NCBI GenBank assembly: GCA_945890645.1
Contig: CAMDCV010000015.1
Span: 26,208 to 90,207, forward strand
Length of the DNA: 64,000 bases
Source: Akkermansia muciniphila
Lineage (GTDB): Bacteria > Verrucomicrobiota > Verrucomicrobiia > Verrucomicrobiales > Akkermansiaceae
Direction of reading: 5' to 3'
The notes beneath the pieces were generated by a model. That model saw only the letters and a program-made list of their open reading frames with translations, searched no databases and was not told where the DNA came from. This document shows, piece after piece, positions 14,154-21,929 of this stretch (positions are counted from its first letter, which is position 1; each line of letters begins with the position of its first letter). Position numbers and translations under genes: made by a program.

Positions 14154-14240
14154 TGGACTTGTGTGTGGCTGTCACAGATGCGGCAGGAGCGGCATAAAGT
14201 AGTGGGGAGAAAATCCGGTGCATTTTGGAATTGTGCCGGT

Positions 14241-14270
14241 TTGATGGATTGCTAGGATGCGGCGGTTATG
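14241..14270 (+). promoter_or_regulatory. Promoter of secreted accessory gene (site d)
   Basis: TTGAT 14241-14245, 7 bases, extended -10 TGCTAGGAT ending at 14258, nine bases, ATG at 14268. Close relative of sites a-c. Confidence 0.55.
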
Positions 14271-14939
14271 AAAAAGATATTGCTTTTGTCCGTGGCTTTT
14301 GTTTTTGTCACTGCGCCTCTGATGCTGGCTCAAGTGGATCCTTTCAAAAGCGATCCGTTGCCAGAAGGATTTGATCCATTTGATCCTGAGGGAAAGAAAC
14401 AGGCAAAGAAGGCTCCTGCCAAAGAGTTCAAGGTTTCTCAGGCAAATTCTACTCCTGCAAACAAGAAACTTTTCTTGGAACTTTGGCAGGCCCTAACGAA
14501 ACCGAGCCTTACAGAGAAGTCGGTAAAGATGACGTTCACGATCACGCAAGCAGTTGGGAAAGAAGCGGGTGGCATGCACCGCTATCTGTGCGGAGATCAG
14601 GCAGTGATTTTAAAAGATGGTGATTTGTTAGAGGATGCTAGTGTTACGGCATGGGTCAATCCGGCAGGCGTTTATGATTTCACGACGGTGCTCGGAGCTA
14701 CAAGACGGGTGGCGCTGTATAAGGAGGCGGTGGCAATCGCTGATGAGAACGCACCGACTCAGGAAGAGTTTGTGGCGATGCTGAAAAACGGTCAGACTTT
14801 CAAAGTGCTGACGATTAACTCCAAAGGTTGCCCGAAGTGTTTCGGTGATGGGGAGTTGGGAGCGATGTCTAAAAATGCCCCATGCCAAGATTGCGGCGGC
14901 AGTGGTGAAGCGGTAGTGAACTGGCTGCTCAAGTGGTGA
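14268..14939 (+). CDS. Secreted protein with DnaJ-type CxxCxGxG zinc motif
   Basis: 223 residues. The first 22 (MKKILLLSVAFVFVTAPLML and AQ) are a signal peptide with cleavage expected after LAQ. A lysine/proline linker follows, then an unrecognised central domain. The C-terminus has CPKCFGDGE and CQDCGGSGE, two CxxCxGxG-type repeats as in the DnaJ zinc finger, here outside the cytoplasm. It has its own promoter and terminator and is flanked by two hairpin repeats, one found also in host DNA. That is the structure of an inserted accessory gene (moron). It could alter the host envelope. A structural or lysis role is unlikely from its position. Confidence 0.7.
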   Translation: MKKILLLSVAFVFVTAPLMLAQVDPFKSDPLPEGFDPFDPEGKKQAKKAPAKEFKVSQANSTPANKKLFLELWQALTKPSLTEKSVKMTFTITQAVGKEAGGMHRYLCGDQAVILKDGDLLEDASVTAWVNPAGVYDFTTVLGATRRVALYKEAVAIADENAPTQEEFVAMLKNGQTFKVLTINSKGCPKCFGDGELGAMSKNAPCQDCGGSGEAVVNWLLKW

Positions 14940-14941
14940 AT

Positions 14942-14962
14942 ACACTGGCAAGACGCCAGTGT
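14942..14962 (+). repeat. Short hairpin repeat
   Basis: ACACTGGC and GCCAGTGT around AAGAC, right after the secreted-protein gene. Similar in style to the hairpin at 15051. Confidence 0.55.
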
Positions 14963-14972
14963 TCCTTTCCTG

Positions 14973-15002
14973 AAAAGCCTCGGCGATTGCCGGGGCTTTT
15001 TT
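14973..15002 (+). terminator. Rho-independent terminator
   Basis: Stem AAAAGCCTCGGC / GCCGGGGCTTTT around GATT, followed by a T run to 15002. It ends the transcript of the secreted-protein gene. Confidence 0.8.
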
Positions 15003-15050
15003 GTTAGTATGTTGATGATGGGAATGGGCCTCTGTGGTGGGGAGTGCCGT

Positions 15051-15078
15051 GCAGCCGCCGAGACGGCGGCTCTCCCTG
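15051..15078. repeat. Dispersed hairpin shared with host DNA
   Basis: AGCCGCC and GGCGGCT around GAGAC, followed by CTCCCTG. Its reverse complement matches 60422-60447 in the host region over 26 bases without a mismatch. That marks it as a dispersed REP-like element carried into or onto the prophage. Confidence 0.7.
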
Positions 15079-15102
15079 TTTTTCTGTTAGAGAGTGGTGT
15101 GC

Positions 15103-15117
15103 TAGAATAACGGCATG
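15103..15117 (+). promoter_or_regulatory. Leaderless-type promoter (site e)
   Basis: Extended -10 TGCTAGAAT ending at 15108, six bases, ATG at 15115. Confidence 0.5.
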
Positions 15118-15399
15118 CAGCAGGAACAGATGACTTTGATGATCTGGGAAACGACGCGCGGTCCTAAGATCGAGGCGCGTAAGCCGGTGTTCACTCTTAG
15201 TGTCACGAAGGCTGCGAAGATTTTAGGCATCTCGAAAGATGTGGTGCAACGGCTTTGCAAAGCGGGAATCCTCCGCTGCAGCAAGCCGGGCGGCTGGCGT
15301 GAGCGCCGTGATGGCAAGCCGACGAATGCGAAGTATGTGCTCTGTGCTGAATCGGTCTTGAGCTATAAGAAGGCAATCACGGTGGAAGGAGAGTTTTGA
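15115..15399 (+). CDS. MerR/excisionase-type HTH protein
   Basis: 94 residues with a winged HTH of the excisionase/HTH_17 type: LSVTKAAKILGISKDVVQRL (helix-turn-helix), CKAGILRCSKPGGW (turn into wing), then a basic wing and a final strand AKYVLCAESVL. It should bind DNA and may control the late operon, being the last gene before it. Its stop codon lies within the octamer repeat at 15396. The ATG is six bases after a -10 box. Confidence 0.7.
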   Translation: MQQEQMTLMIWETTRGPKIEARKPVFTLSVTKAAKILGISKDVVQRLCKAGILRCSKPGGWRERRDGKPTNAKYVLCAESVLSYKKAITVEGEF

Positions 15400-15435
15400 A
15401 AAGCTGCAAAGCGGAAACTCTGAAAAGCTGAAAGG
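15396..15435 (+). repeat. Octamer tandem repeat (CTGAAANN), copy 2
   Basis: Five 8-base units. The first (TTGAAAAG) contains the stop codon of the preceding gene. The rest of the gap 15400-15618 holds no supported gene. Confidence 0.75.
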
Positions 15436-15618
15436 GAGAAGCGGAATGAATTCGCGCACCATTTTGCGGCTGATGCTGTGTGTGTGAGGGCGTGTGATTT
15501 ACATGTGGCATTGTGGAGTTCCTCGCAGGTCGTGATGCCTGCAACAAGTCGCCGGTGGGGTGGTTTTTTAGGTTTTTCCACTTCACCGGCGCATCTAACG
15601 CAAACACACAAACACATT

Positions 15619-16044
15619 ATGAAAGATACAATTATCTCGTTGGTTCGTCATGCGCTTACAGCGCTGGTCTCGGTTGGTGCATTACTCTCGTCACGCGGCA
15701 TGATCGCTGCTGAGGATGTGGAAGCGGTGAACGCTAGTGGCGTAACGATCCGTGATGCTGCGCTCGTCATCATAATGGCAGTGATCACGCGGTTGCTCAT
15801 GAAGTTCGGTGGAAAGCTTTTTTCTGGTGATAGTGTAAGTGATAGCAAGGACAAGGGTTTGAATACATTGCTCTTGTTCTTGGGGATGGCAGGTTTGTTT
15901 ATGGGCCTGCCATCCTGTACTCCGCAGCAGATGGAGGCGGTGAAGGCAGTGCCGATCAAGGCGTGCTACGCGGATCCAAAAGGCAACAAGGTTTGCTACA
16001 GCTCGCAGGATGGCATCGAGGTTGAAGTAACCGGTGCCAAGTAA
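15619..16044 (+). CDS. Holin-like membrane protein with lipoprotein-like C-terminus
   Basis: 141 residues from the ATG at 15619 (MKDTIISLVRHAL). Hydrophobic segments lie at about 8-22 (LTALVSVGALLSS), 42-57 (AALVIIMAVITRLLM) and 75-92 (LNTLLLFLGMAGLFMGL). The last is followed by a lipobox-like G-L-P-S-C and then a small soluble domain with two further cysteines. The N-terminal part suits a holin. The Cys-terminated tail resembles an outer-membrane spanin lipoprotein, so this may be a two-in-one lysis protein. It lies just before the endolysin. The A/C-rich leader (CAAACACACAAACACATT) replaces a Shine-Dalgarno sequence. In-frame upstream extension to 15478 is not credible. Confidence 0.65.
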   Translation: MKDTIISLVRHALTALVSVGALLSSRGMIAAEDVEAVNASGVTIRDAALVIIMAVITRLLMKFGGKLFSGDSVSDSKDKGLNTLLLFLGMAGLFMGLPSCTPQQMEAVKAVPIKACYADPKGNKVCYSSQDGIEVEVTGAK

Positions 16045-16115
16045 ATTTCCCGTAGACGGAATACCATGCGCGAAAAGTGGATGATACGCGTGAGCCACAG
16101 CTTTTGATTTTTAAC

Positions 16116-16140
16116 CACAGATTGCACGGATTGCACGGAT
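16116..16140 (+). repeat. Nonamer tandem repeat (CACGGATTN), copy 2
   Basis: CACAGATTG, CACGGATTG, CACGGAT, ending exactly at the ATG of the endolysin gene (16141), so it occupies the place of the ribosome-binding site. Confidence 0.75.
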
Positions 16141-16665
16141 ATGAATAAGGAAATTTTGGTATTGCAGACTGGATTGCAGCGCGATGGATTGTATCGCGGC
16201 GTGATCGATGGCGAGTTCGGTCCGCTGACTCTTGCAGCAGTCATGCAGCGTGCTGGTGCTGGCTGCCCTGCGTATCTTCGGATCGCCGCTGCGGAGATGG
16301 GCGTATCTGAAATCTATGGTGAGCGTGATAATCCGCGGATCATTGCCTATCACGCGAAGACTACTCTAAAGGCGCAGGCCGATGGAGTTCCGTGGTGTGC
16401 TTCGTTCGTTAATTGGTGCATGGCGCAGGTGAGCATCAAAGGCACTAACAGTGCCGGTGCAATCTCTTTTGCTACTTGGGGTGTGCTAGGCACTGGCTCT
16501 GTGGGTGACGTGTATGTGATGAGTCGCCCGGGCGGTAATCACGTGGCATTTGTGGTTCACATGACCAAGACGCATGTGTGGCTGCTAGGTGGCAACCAGG
16601 GCAATAAGGTTTCGATCAAGTGCATGACTCGGTCGAGAGAAAAATCTATCCGCCGCGCAAAATGA
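16141..16665 (+). CDS. Endolysin: peptidoglycan-binding region plus NlpC/CHAP-like (TIGR02594-type) peptidase
   Basis: 174 residues. Residues 1-38 read as a short PG_binding_1 unit (LQRDGLYRGVIDGEFGPLTL). The catalytic part begins near YLRIAAAEMGVSEI and has the family's PWCASFVNWCM with the active cysteine, later NHVAFVV with the histidine, and LLGGNQGNKVSI. It would cleave peptidoglycan peptide links at the end of infection. It lies directly after the holin-like gene, completing a lysis cassette. The start abuts a nonamer repeat, and its stop overlaps the next start in an ATGA. Confidence 0.85.
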   Translation: MNKEILVLQTGLQRDGLYRGVIDGEFGPLTLAAVMQRAGAGCPAYLRIAAAEMGVSEIYGERDNPRIIAYHAKTTLKAQADGVPWCASFVNWCMAQVSIKGTNSAGAISFATWGVLGTGSVGDVYVMSRPGGNHVAFVVHMTKTHVWLLGGNQGNKVSIKCMTRSREKSIRRAK

Positions 16666-16871
16666 ACGAGGCTGAACATCTTTGGGAGTTGCTTTGTGAA
16701 GCTCCGGATCCGGTGGCGAATTTGACGGCACTTTCGAAACATGAGCTGGTGCTGCTATCGAATCACATTGGACATGTGATTAAGCGCAACGGTGGTGCGG
16801 AAACTGGTGTGCCAGGGCTTTGTAAAGGGCTAGTAGAGCTAGAAGCGGCTACAAGATTTCTGAAGATTTAA
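16662..16871 (+). CDS. Small phage protein after endolysin
   Basis: 69 residues (MNEAEHLWELLCEAPDPVANL), helical, acidic N-terminus. Start coupled to the endolysin stop (ATGA at 16662). No membrane segment, so not an obvious spanin. Unknown. Confidence 0.55.
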   Translation: MNEAEHLWELLCEAPDPVANLTALSKHELVLLSNHIGHVIKRNGGAETGVPGLCKGLVELEAATRFLKI

Positions 16872-16875
16872 TTTT

Positions 16876-17316
16876 ATGATGATCCTATTGATGCAGATGA
16901 TGTTGGCTGAGACGGTGCAAACGCACGGGACTCAGGGGGAGGTGTCGAACATCACGACCGGTGCAATCTCAGCTGTTGCGACGGCGATCGTGACCGTGCT
17001 GGTGATGTACTTCCGCACAAAGGCCAAGGTGACGGTGGATGGCGAGGTTAATCTGAAGGATTCCGCATCACGGCCGCGCAAGCAAGAAGTGTCCTGGACT
17101 GAGGTTCGCGATCTGAAGGACCGCATGACACACATGGAGCGGAAGATGGACGAAATGAAGATTTCTCAAAGCGACCAATTCCGCACCTTGCTGACCGGAG
17201 CATTTGAACGTGAACAGCGGCTATCTGACAAAATTGAAAATTGTGTGAAGCCGGTGCATGCCAGGATTGATGACATTTTCAAAGCTCTAGGAGTCTCCAA
17301 AACAAAGGAGAAATAA
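16876..17316 (+). CDS. Membrane-anchored coiled-coil protein (possible inner-membrane spanin)
   Basis: 146 residues. After a short N-terminal segment there is one hydrophobic helix (ISAVATAIVTVLVMYF, about 32-47). A basic stretch and a long charged coiled coil follow (DLKDRMTHMERKMDEMKI and LSDKIENCVKPVHARIDDIF). This is the layout of i-spanins and of membrane-anchored phage proteins sitting after the lysis genes in Mu-like phages. The assignment rests on position and topology only. Confidence 0.55.
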   Translation: MMILLMQMMLAETVQTHGTQGEVSNITTGAISAVATAIVTVLVMYFRTKAKVTVDGEVNLKDSASRPRKQEVSWTEVRDLKDRMTHMERKMDEMKISQSDQFRTLLTGAFEREQRLSDKIENCVKPVHARIDDIFKALGVSKTKEK

Positions 17317-17319
17317 TTT

Positions 17320-17580
17320 ATGGATCCATTCCGCAAAAAGAAAGCGAGACGCGCATTATTAGAGGCACTCGAAATGGCAGACGGCTATCCGCTCGCTGAT
17401 TCCGTGCTGCGAAACTATCTGCAAGACCTGGTGAAGCCACCGATGAAGGATACGGAGTGGAAGGATCTGATCGCCGATGCGTTGCAGAATGATCTCATCG
17501 TGCAGGTGCCGAACAAGCTCGATGATGAGCTGGTGCAGTATGCTATCACCGAACGCGGGCAATCCGTGAAGCGCAACTGA
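17320..17580 (+). CDS. Small winged-helix-like protein before terminase genes
   Basis: 86 residues. Pattern of a small winged helix (YPLADSVLRNYLQDLV, IADALQNDLIVQV, then YAITERGQSVKRN). Mu-type phages usually have a small conserved protein of this kind (gp26 position) just before the small terminase gene. Exact function unknown. Three bases after the preceding stop and one base before the next start. Confidence 0.6.
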   Translation: MDPFRKKKARRALLEALEMADGYPLADSVLRNYLQDLVKPPMKDTEWKDLIADALQNDLIVQVPNKLDDELVQYAITERGQSVKRN

Positions 17581-17581
17581 T

Positions 17582-18139
17582 ATGAACGACAAAGAAGTCA
17601 GAGCAGATGCCAAGCTGAAGAACCTCTCGCAGGAGATGCTTGATGTTCTGTGGCGGTACCGCAATCCGGAGGACGATGGCGAGAAGCTGACTTTGGAAGC
17701 GGTGCTTGTGGAGCTGAAAAATACTCAAGGCATTGAAGTTAGCCTCTCGACGTTATCAGAATTTTACAAGTGGTTGCGCTTCAAGCGGCGGATGGAGAGC
17801 GGACGCCGCGTCACGGATCAGGTGATGGAGGAAATGCGCAAGGATCCTAGTATGACAGTGGATCGGATGAATGAGGCGGCTCATTTTGTTTTCACGCATG
17901 CGACTCTTGATGATGATGATCCTCAAACTTACATCGCACTCACGAAGCTGAAACTAGAGGCGGAAAAGGTTAGGAACGATGCACGCAAGATCAAGTTGTT
18001 GGAAGATAAGGCGCGGGCCTTTGACCAGGCACAGGAGAAGATCAAACAGCTGCGTGATGCGAAGGGCAGCGTGGATGAGACGGCACAACGCAATGCGATC
18101 CTGGACAAGGTAGATGAAATTTTCGGAATTAAAAAATAA
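17582..18139 (+). CDS. Small terminase-like protein (Mu gp27 / DUF3486 type)
   Basis: 185 residues, helical. The N-terminal part would bind DNA (LEAVLVELKNTQGIEVSLSTL, then FYKWLRFKRRME). The C-terminal half is a long charged coiled coil (EAEKVRNDARKIKLLEDKAR). Length and order directly before the large terminase fit Mu gp27, the proposed small subunit that recognises the packaging site. Its stop overlaps the large terminase start by one base. Confidence 0.75.
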   Translation: MNDKEVRADAKLKNLSQEMLDVLWRYRNPEDDGEKLTLEAVLVELKNTQGIEVSLSTLSEFYKWLRFKRRMESGRRVTDQVMEEMRKDPSMTVDRMNEAAHFVFTHATLDDDDPQTYIALTKLKLEAEKVRNDARKIKLLEDKARAFDQAQEKIKQLRDAKGSVDETAQRNAILDKVDEIFGIKK

Positions 18140-19695
18140 TGGCTGCCATCCTTCCATCACTGAACATCGACTCTGACGCGCTGATCTCGCGGTATTTCCT
18201 GCCGTATCAGATGCTTTGGATCGCGGATGATTCCAAGATGCGCCTGGCAGAAAAGAGCGTGCGTATCGGGTGGACCTTTGCGGATGCGTTTAAGAATGTG
18301 CGCAAGCGTTTGCGCCATCCGGATCGTGACTATCTGTTCGCGACAAAGGACCAGCAATCGGCCATCGAGTATCTTTCCACCTGCGAGAAGTTTGCCGACA
18401 CGTTTGACTTTGCCAAGAGCATCATCAGCCGTGGTGAAGATGTGCTCATCAATCGGGGCAAGGACGATAAGGGGAACTCTTTCACGGAAGAGGTAAAATT
18501 TGGGTATATCAAATTCGACAATGGATCGCGGATCATCGCCTTCAGCTCAAACCCTTATGCGATGGCCGTGTTCGGTGGCGATGTGGGCCTTGATGAGTTT
18601 GCCAAACATCCGCAGGCAGAGAAGCTGTGGGAGACTGCGCAAGGCCGTAGCACATGGGGCTATGATCTCGGTGTATGGTCCGCGCACGATGGCAATGATA
18701 CGCTGTTCTATCAGTTCGCTCGCGAAGCCGCTGAAGGCAAGGGCGACTGGAGTCACTACAAAGTGACGATGCAAGATGCTGTGGACATGGGTCTTGTAGA
18801 AAAGATCAATGAGACGCGCGGCACGAACATGACACGCGAAGCGTTTATCCAGGACTGTAGGAACCGTGCCCGCCTGGAGGAAGTGTATGATCAAGCTTAT
18901 GACTGTAAGCCGGTGGGCGGCACTGCTACGATTGTGAGCTGGTCCACGCTGAGCGCATGCCGCCAAGACTACGAGATGGAGCGCGTGCACATGGAAGCAA
19001 AAACGGTGCGTGAGACTTTCGGCAACTTTGACCAGGCGAAAAAGAATCAGCGCGAGGCGCAGATCGAGGCCTACATTCTCTCTGCGTTTCCTGAGCTGTT
19101 TGCCATGACCGAGCATTTCCGTCTTGGATTCGACGTGGCGGCCAGTGGCCAGGGCGACTTGGCATCCGTGTATGTCGCGCCTAAGAAGAATGGTCAGTTG
19201 AAACTGGCAGGGCTTTTCACATGCCGCACGGATGACTGGCATGTAATCAAGATAGTGGTGCGGACATTTATGAAGCACCTGCCTGCTGTGCTGGGTTGCG
19301 GTGATGAAACGGGACTGGGCAGACAGATTTGTTGGGAGTTAGCTGCGGAATTCAGTGGTCGATTCGAAGGAATCAATTTCTCTTCCTCAAAGACTGACAT
19401 GGGAGTGGCCTTGATGTTCGCGCTGAACGAGCAGTCGTTCATCATCCCGGATGACAATGATGACATTGCCCAGGACTTTTACTCGATCCGCAAGAACTGG
19501 ACCGGGGGCAAGTGGGTGTTTTCTGCAGGGCAGAATATTTTGAATGAAGCGAGCCATGCGGACATCGCCTGGTCGGGGGCACTTGCCTTGCGTGCCGATA
19601 GCATGACGGGCGGTGTGGTGTCCGTTGACACGGATCTGGGGGATAGCGAATACGAGGATGAAATCTATACCGGAGGGAGGCTTTATGCAGGGTAG
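18139..19695 (+). CDS. Large terminase subunit (Mu gp28 type)
   Basis: 518 residues. Packaging motor with an N-terminal ATPase and C-terminal RNase H-like nuclease. Seen: RYFLPYQMLWIADDSKMRL and the Walker A-like EKSVRIGWTF (about 38-47); Walker B GGDVGLDEF (about 145-153); nuclease strand LGFDVAASG (about 330) with its first aspartate; a later acidic segment IIPDDNDDIAQDF. Length and order match Mu gp28. It would fill the prohead by headful packaging starting from host DNA flanking the left end, as in Mu. Confidence 0.88.
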   Translation: MAAILPSLNIDSDALISRYFLPYQMLWIADDSKMRLAEKSVRIGWTFADAFKNVRKRLRHPDRDYLFATKDQQSAIEYLSTCEKFADTFDFAKSIISRGEDVLINRGKDDKGNSFTEEVKFGYIKFDNGSRIIAFSSNPYAMAVFGGDVGLDEFAKHPQAEKLWETAQGRSTWGYDLGVWSAHDGNDTLFYQFAREAAEGKGDWSHYKVTMQDAVDMGLVEKINETRGTNMTREAFIQDCRNRARLEEVYDQAYDCKPVGGTATIVSWSTLSACRQDYEMERVHMEAKTVRETFGNFDQAKKNQREAQIEAYILSAFPELFAMTEHFRLGFDVAASGQGDLASVYVAPKKNGQLKLAGLFTCRTDDWHVIKIVVRTFMKHLPAVLGCGDETGLGRQICWELAAEFSGRFEGINFSSSKTDMGVALMFALNEQSFIIPDDNDDIAQDFYSIRKNWTGGKWVFSAGQNILNEASHADIAWSGALALRADSMTGGVVSVDTDLGDSEYEDEIYTGGRLYAG

Positions 19696-19831
19696 GAAAA
19701 AGGGCCTCAAATCGGCGATTTGCGGGGGGGGTGGGGTAAAACCGCTCCGATCACGCTCCTATGGCCCTGAAAATCGATTTGCAACGGTTTTGCAATGGGG
19801 TTGTGCGCCTCTGGAAAGGCTTTGGGAGACG

Positions 19832-19863
19832 CTGAAAAGCGGAAAATCTGAAAAACTGAAATT
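19832..19863 (+). repeat. Octamer tandem repeat (CTGAAANN), copy 3
   Basis: Units CTGAAAAG, CGGAAAAT, CTGAAAAA, CTGAAATT, ending seven bases before the portal ATG (19870). The gap 19696-19831 shows no gene. Confidence 0.75.
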
Positions 19864-19869
19864 TTGACT

Positions 19870-21786
19870 ATGAATCAGGGAGAATCCATCATCATCAGCG
19901 CGGAGGCGCTCAAGAGTCTGCGCGAGATGCGTTACAATCCATCGCGGAACATCACTGCATCCCGACTCGGCACGATTTTGGATGCTTACGAGTATGGTGA
20001 AATCCGTGAGGGGGCGATGCTGTTTGAGCAAATCGCCGAGCGTGACGACACGCTGAAATCGGTGAAGCCAAAGCGCGAAAAATCCGTGAGTGGTTTGGTG
20101 CCGGTCTATGAGGTGTCACGCAATGGTGGTGCGCTCGGTGAAGAGCAAGCGGATGTGCTGCAAAATTTCTGGGGTAGCGTGCGTGCGACGAATGCCTATG
20201 ACCGCAATGTGAGCGGCGGCCTGCGCCTGTTGATTCAGCAGATCATGCTCGCTGTGAGCTATCGCTATGCATGCCATCACATAGTGTGGAGTCCGCGTGC
20301 GACGGGTCTGACGGCAACCTTTGAATATGTGCCGTTGTGGATGTTTGAAAACAAAACGGGCCGCCTGCGCTTCCTGAAAAATCCGTATGATGTGAATGGC
20401 CAGGACATGGAGCCGGGCGAATGGATGGTCACCGCCGGTGAAGGCCTGATGATCGCGTGCAGTATCGGATGGTTAGCCAAGAGAGAGACATACAATGATT
20501 GGCTGATTTTCAGCTCGCGATTTTCCACGCCGGGTGTGCTCGGACGCACGACGCATGCTAAGGGCACGCCAGAGGGCGAGGCAATGAAACAAGCGGTGCA
20601 GATGTTTGGCCGTGATCTGAAGGCCGTGGTCTATGGTGACAATGGCACGATTAAGGATCCGATCCAGCTCGTGCAGGCCGATGGCAGTCCGAATGGCCAA
20701 CCGATGCCCGCGCTGATCGAGCGTGTGGATCGCAAATTCGCGGCACTGTATCGTGGTGCGGATCTCGGTACCATGAGTGCCGGGAGTGGCGAGGGCAGTG
20801 GTGCCAGTCTGCAAGGTGACGAGGCGTTGATTTTGTTAGATGACGATCGCGCCCTGGTAGAAGAGAAGATCGCGGAGATCAGCAAGATGGTGCTGGAATG
20901 GCACTATGGCGGGGATGTGGAAATTTTAGCATCGGTGAAGCTCAAGACGCGGGAGGAAATCAAAGTGGCTAGTGATCAGTCAGCAGTGAGCAGTGGGGGG
21001 AAGAAAAAAGACGCTCAGAAACAAGACGAGAGACTTGATGCAGAGAATGCAGTGGTGAAGAAAGACGATGATCTTGAATCGTTGAGTGAGCTTTTGCGCG
21101 ATGGCTTTGCTGATGTGGCTGCTGTGCTCGAGGAAGCGCTCAAGGCGACCGGCGACGAACGCACTCGTCTGCTGCAGGAGGCAGCGGCGATGCTCCCGGA
21201 TCAGATCGTGGACGATGCGCTCGATGCGGAAGTGACGCGGTTGCTTACGGCGGCATTTCTTGGTGAGGATCAGGAGAGCGAGGAGGTCGAGAATGGTGAT
21301 TTCAAAGGCCATCCGTTTCGGGGTAATCAATGGAGCAAGCGTCCGAAAGGAACGGGTAAGCCTAAGAAGGCTAAACGGTTGAGTAAAATTTCCGAAGTAT
21401 TAAACGCGGCCTTTGATGATCCAGACAATCGCGATTTTACAGATTACCAACAACTGGGAGTTAAGGAAATTGCAGCGATCGAAGCACGAGCTGGGCGAGT
21501 ACCAGCGGAAGTTGGATCCTTGGAAAATGTTCATCGCACATTAGAAGCGGAAAAGGCGATGAAGATTTTAGAGAAACACTCGAATGATCGTTATCCGGTC
21601 ACGGAGCAAGATTTCGAAGCGCTCCCGATCTATCTCGCCGCGCCTGATAAGCAGGAGTGGCAAATCAAGTCGGGCAAGACGCCACGTTTGGTTAGCACCA
21701 TCAGACGTGGTCGTGACTTGCTGATCATTGAAGAAGTTCAAACAGGAAACCAGCGGCTCACTGTCTTGAGCATGTATCGCCCATGA
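19870..21786 (+). CDS. Portal protein (Mu gp29 / DUF935 type) fused to a toxin-like nuclease domain
   Basis: 638 residues from the ATG at 19870 (an in-frame TTG lies two codons earlier). Residues about 1-360 are DUF935-like portal (GGLRLLIQQIMLAVSYRYA, FEYVPLWMF, SGEGSGASLQGDEALILLDD). The portal forms the dodecameric DNA channel of the capsid. A charged linker follows, part of it encoded by a heptamer repeat (20964-20998). About residue 480 stands GHPFRGNQW, a motif I associate with phage proteins carrying C-terminal enzymatic domains. The last 140 residues end in a beta pattern (RLVSTIRRGRDLLIIEEV, then RLTVLSMYRP) like the phage-Barnase-EndoU-ColicinE5/D-RelE-like (PBECR) nucleases. Toxin activity is inferred. 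Confidence 0.82.
   Translation: MNQGESIIISAEALKSLREMRYNPSRNITASRLGTILDAYEYGEIREGAMLFEQIAERDDTLKSVKPKREKSVSGLVPVYEVSRNGGALGEEQADVLQNFWGSVRATNAYDRNVSGGLRLLIQQIMLAVSYRYACHHIVWSPRATGLTATFEYVPLWMFENKTGRLRFLKNPYDVNGQDMEPGEWMVTAGEGLMIACSIGWLAKRETYNDWLIFSSRFSTPGVLGRTTHAKGTPEGEAMKQAVQMFGRDLKAVVYGDNGTIKDPIQLVQADGSPNGQPMPALIERVDRKFAALYRGADLGTMSAGSGEGSGASLQGDEALILLDDDRALVEEKIAEISKMVLEWHYGGDVEILASVKLKTREEIKVASDQSAVSSGGKKKDAQKQDERLDAENAVVKKDDDLESLSELLRDGFADVAAVLEEALKATGDERTRLLQEAAAMLPDQIVDDALDAEVTRLLTAAFLGEDQESEEVENGDFKGHPFRGNQWSKRPKGTGKPKKAKRLSKISEVLNAAFDDPDNRDFTDYQQLGVKEIAAIEARAGRVPAEVGSLENVHRTLEAEKAMKILEKHSNDRYPVTEQDFEALPIYLAAPDKQEWQIKSGKTPRLVSTIRRGRDLLIIEEVQTGNQRLTVLSMYRP
20964..20998 (+). repeat. Heptamer tandem repeat (AGTGNNN) inside the portal coding sequence
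   Basis: Five units: AGTGGCT, AGTGATC, AGTCAGC, AGTGAGC, AGTGGGG, nearly the same series as the intergenic copy at 11517. Here it is translated as part of the linker (VASDQSAVSSGG). Confidence 0.75.
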
Positions 21787-21929
21787 AAATAAGAAACCGG
21801 AGATTCACCCGAGGTCTGCCTTAGCTCTTTCAAGCTAGCTGCCTCTTTACGGATTCCACTACTGGAGCCCGAAGTAAATCGTCCGGCGAGAAAAAGATAA
21901 CACTCAAACACACCAACTCAAGAAAAATT

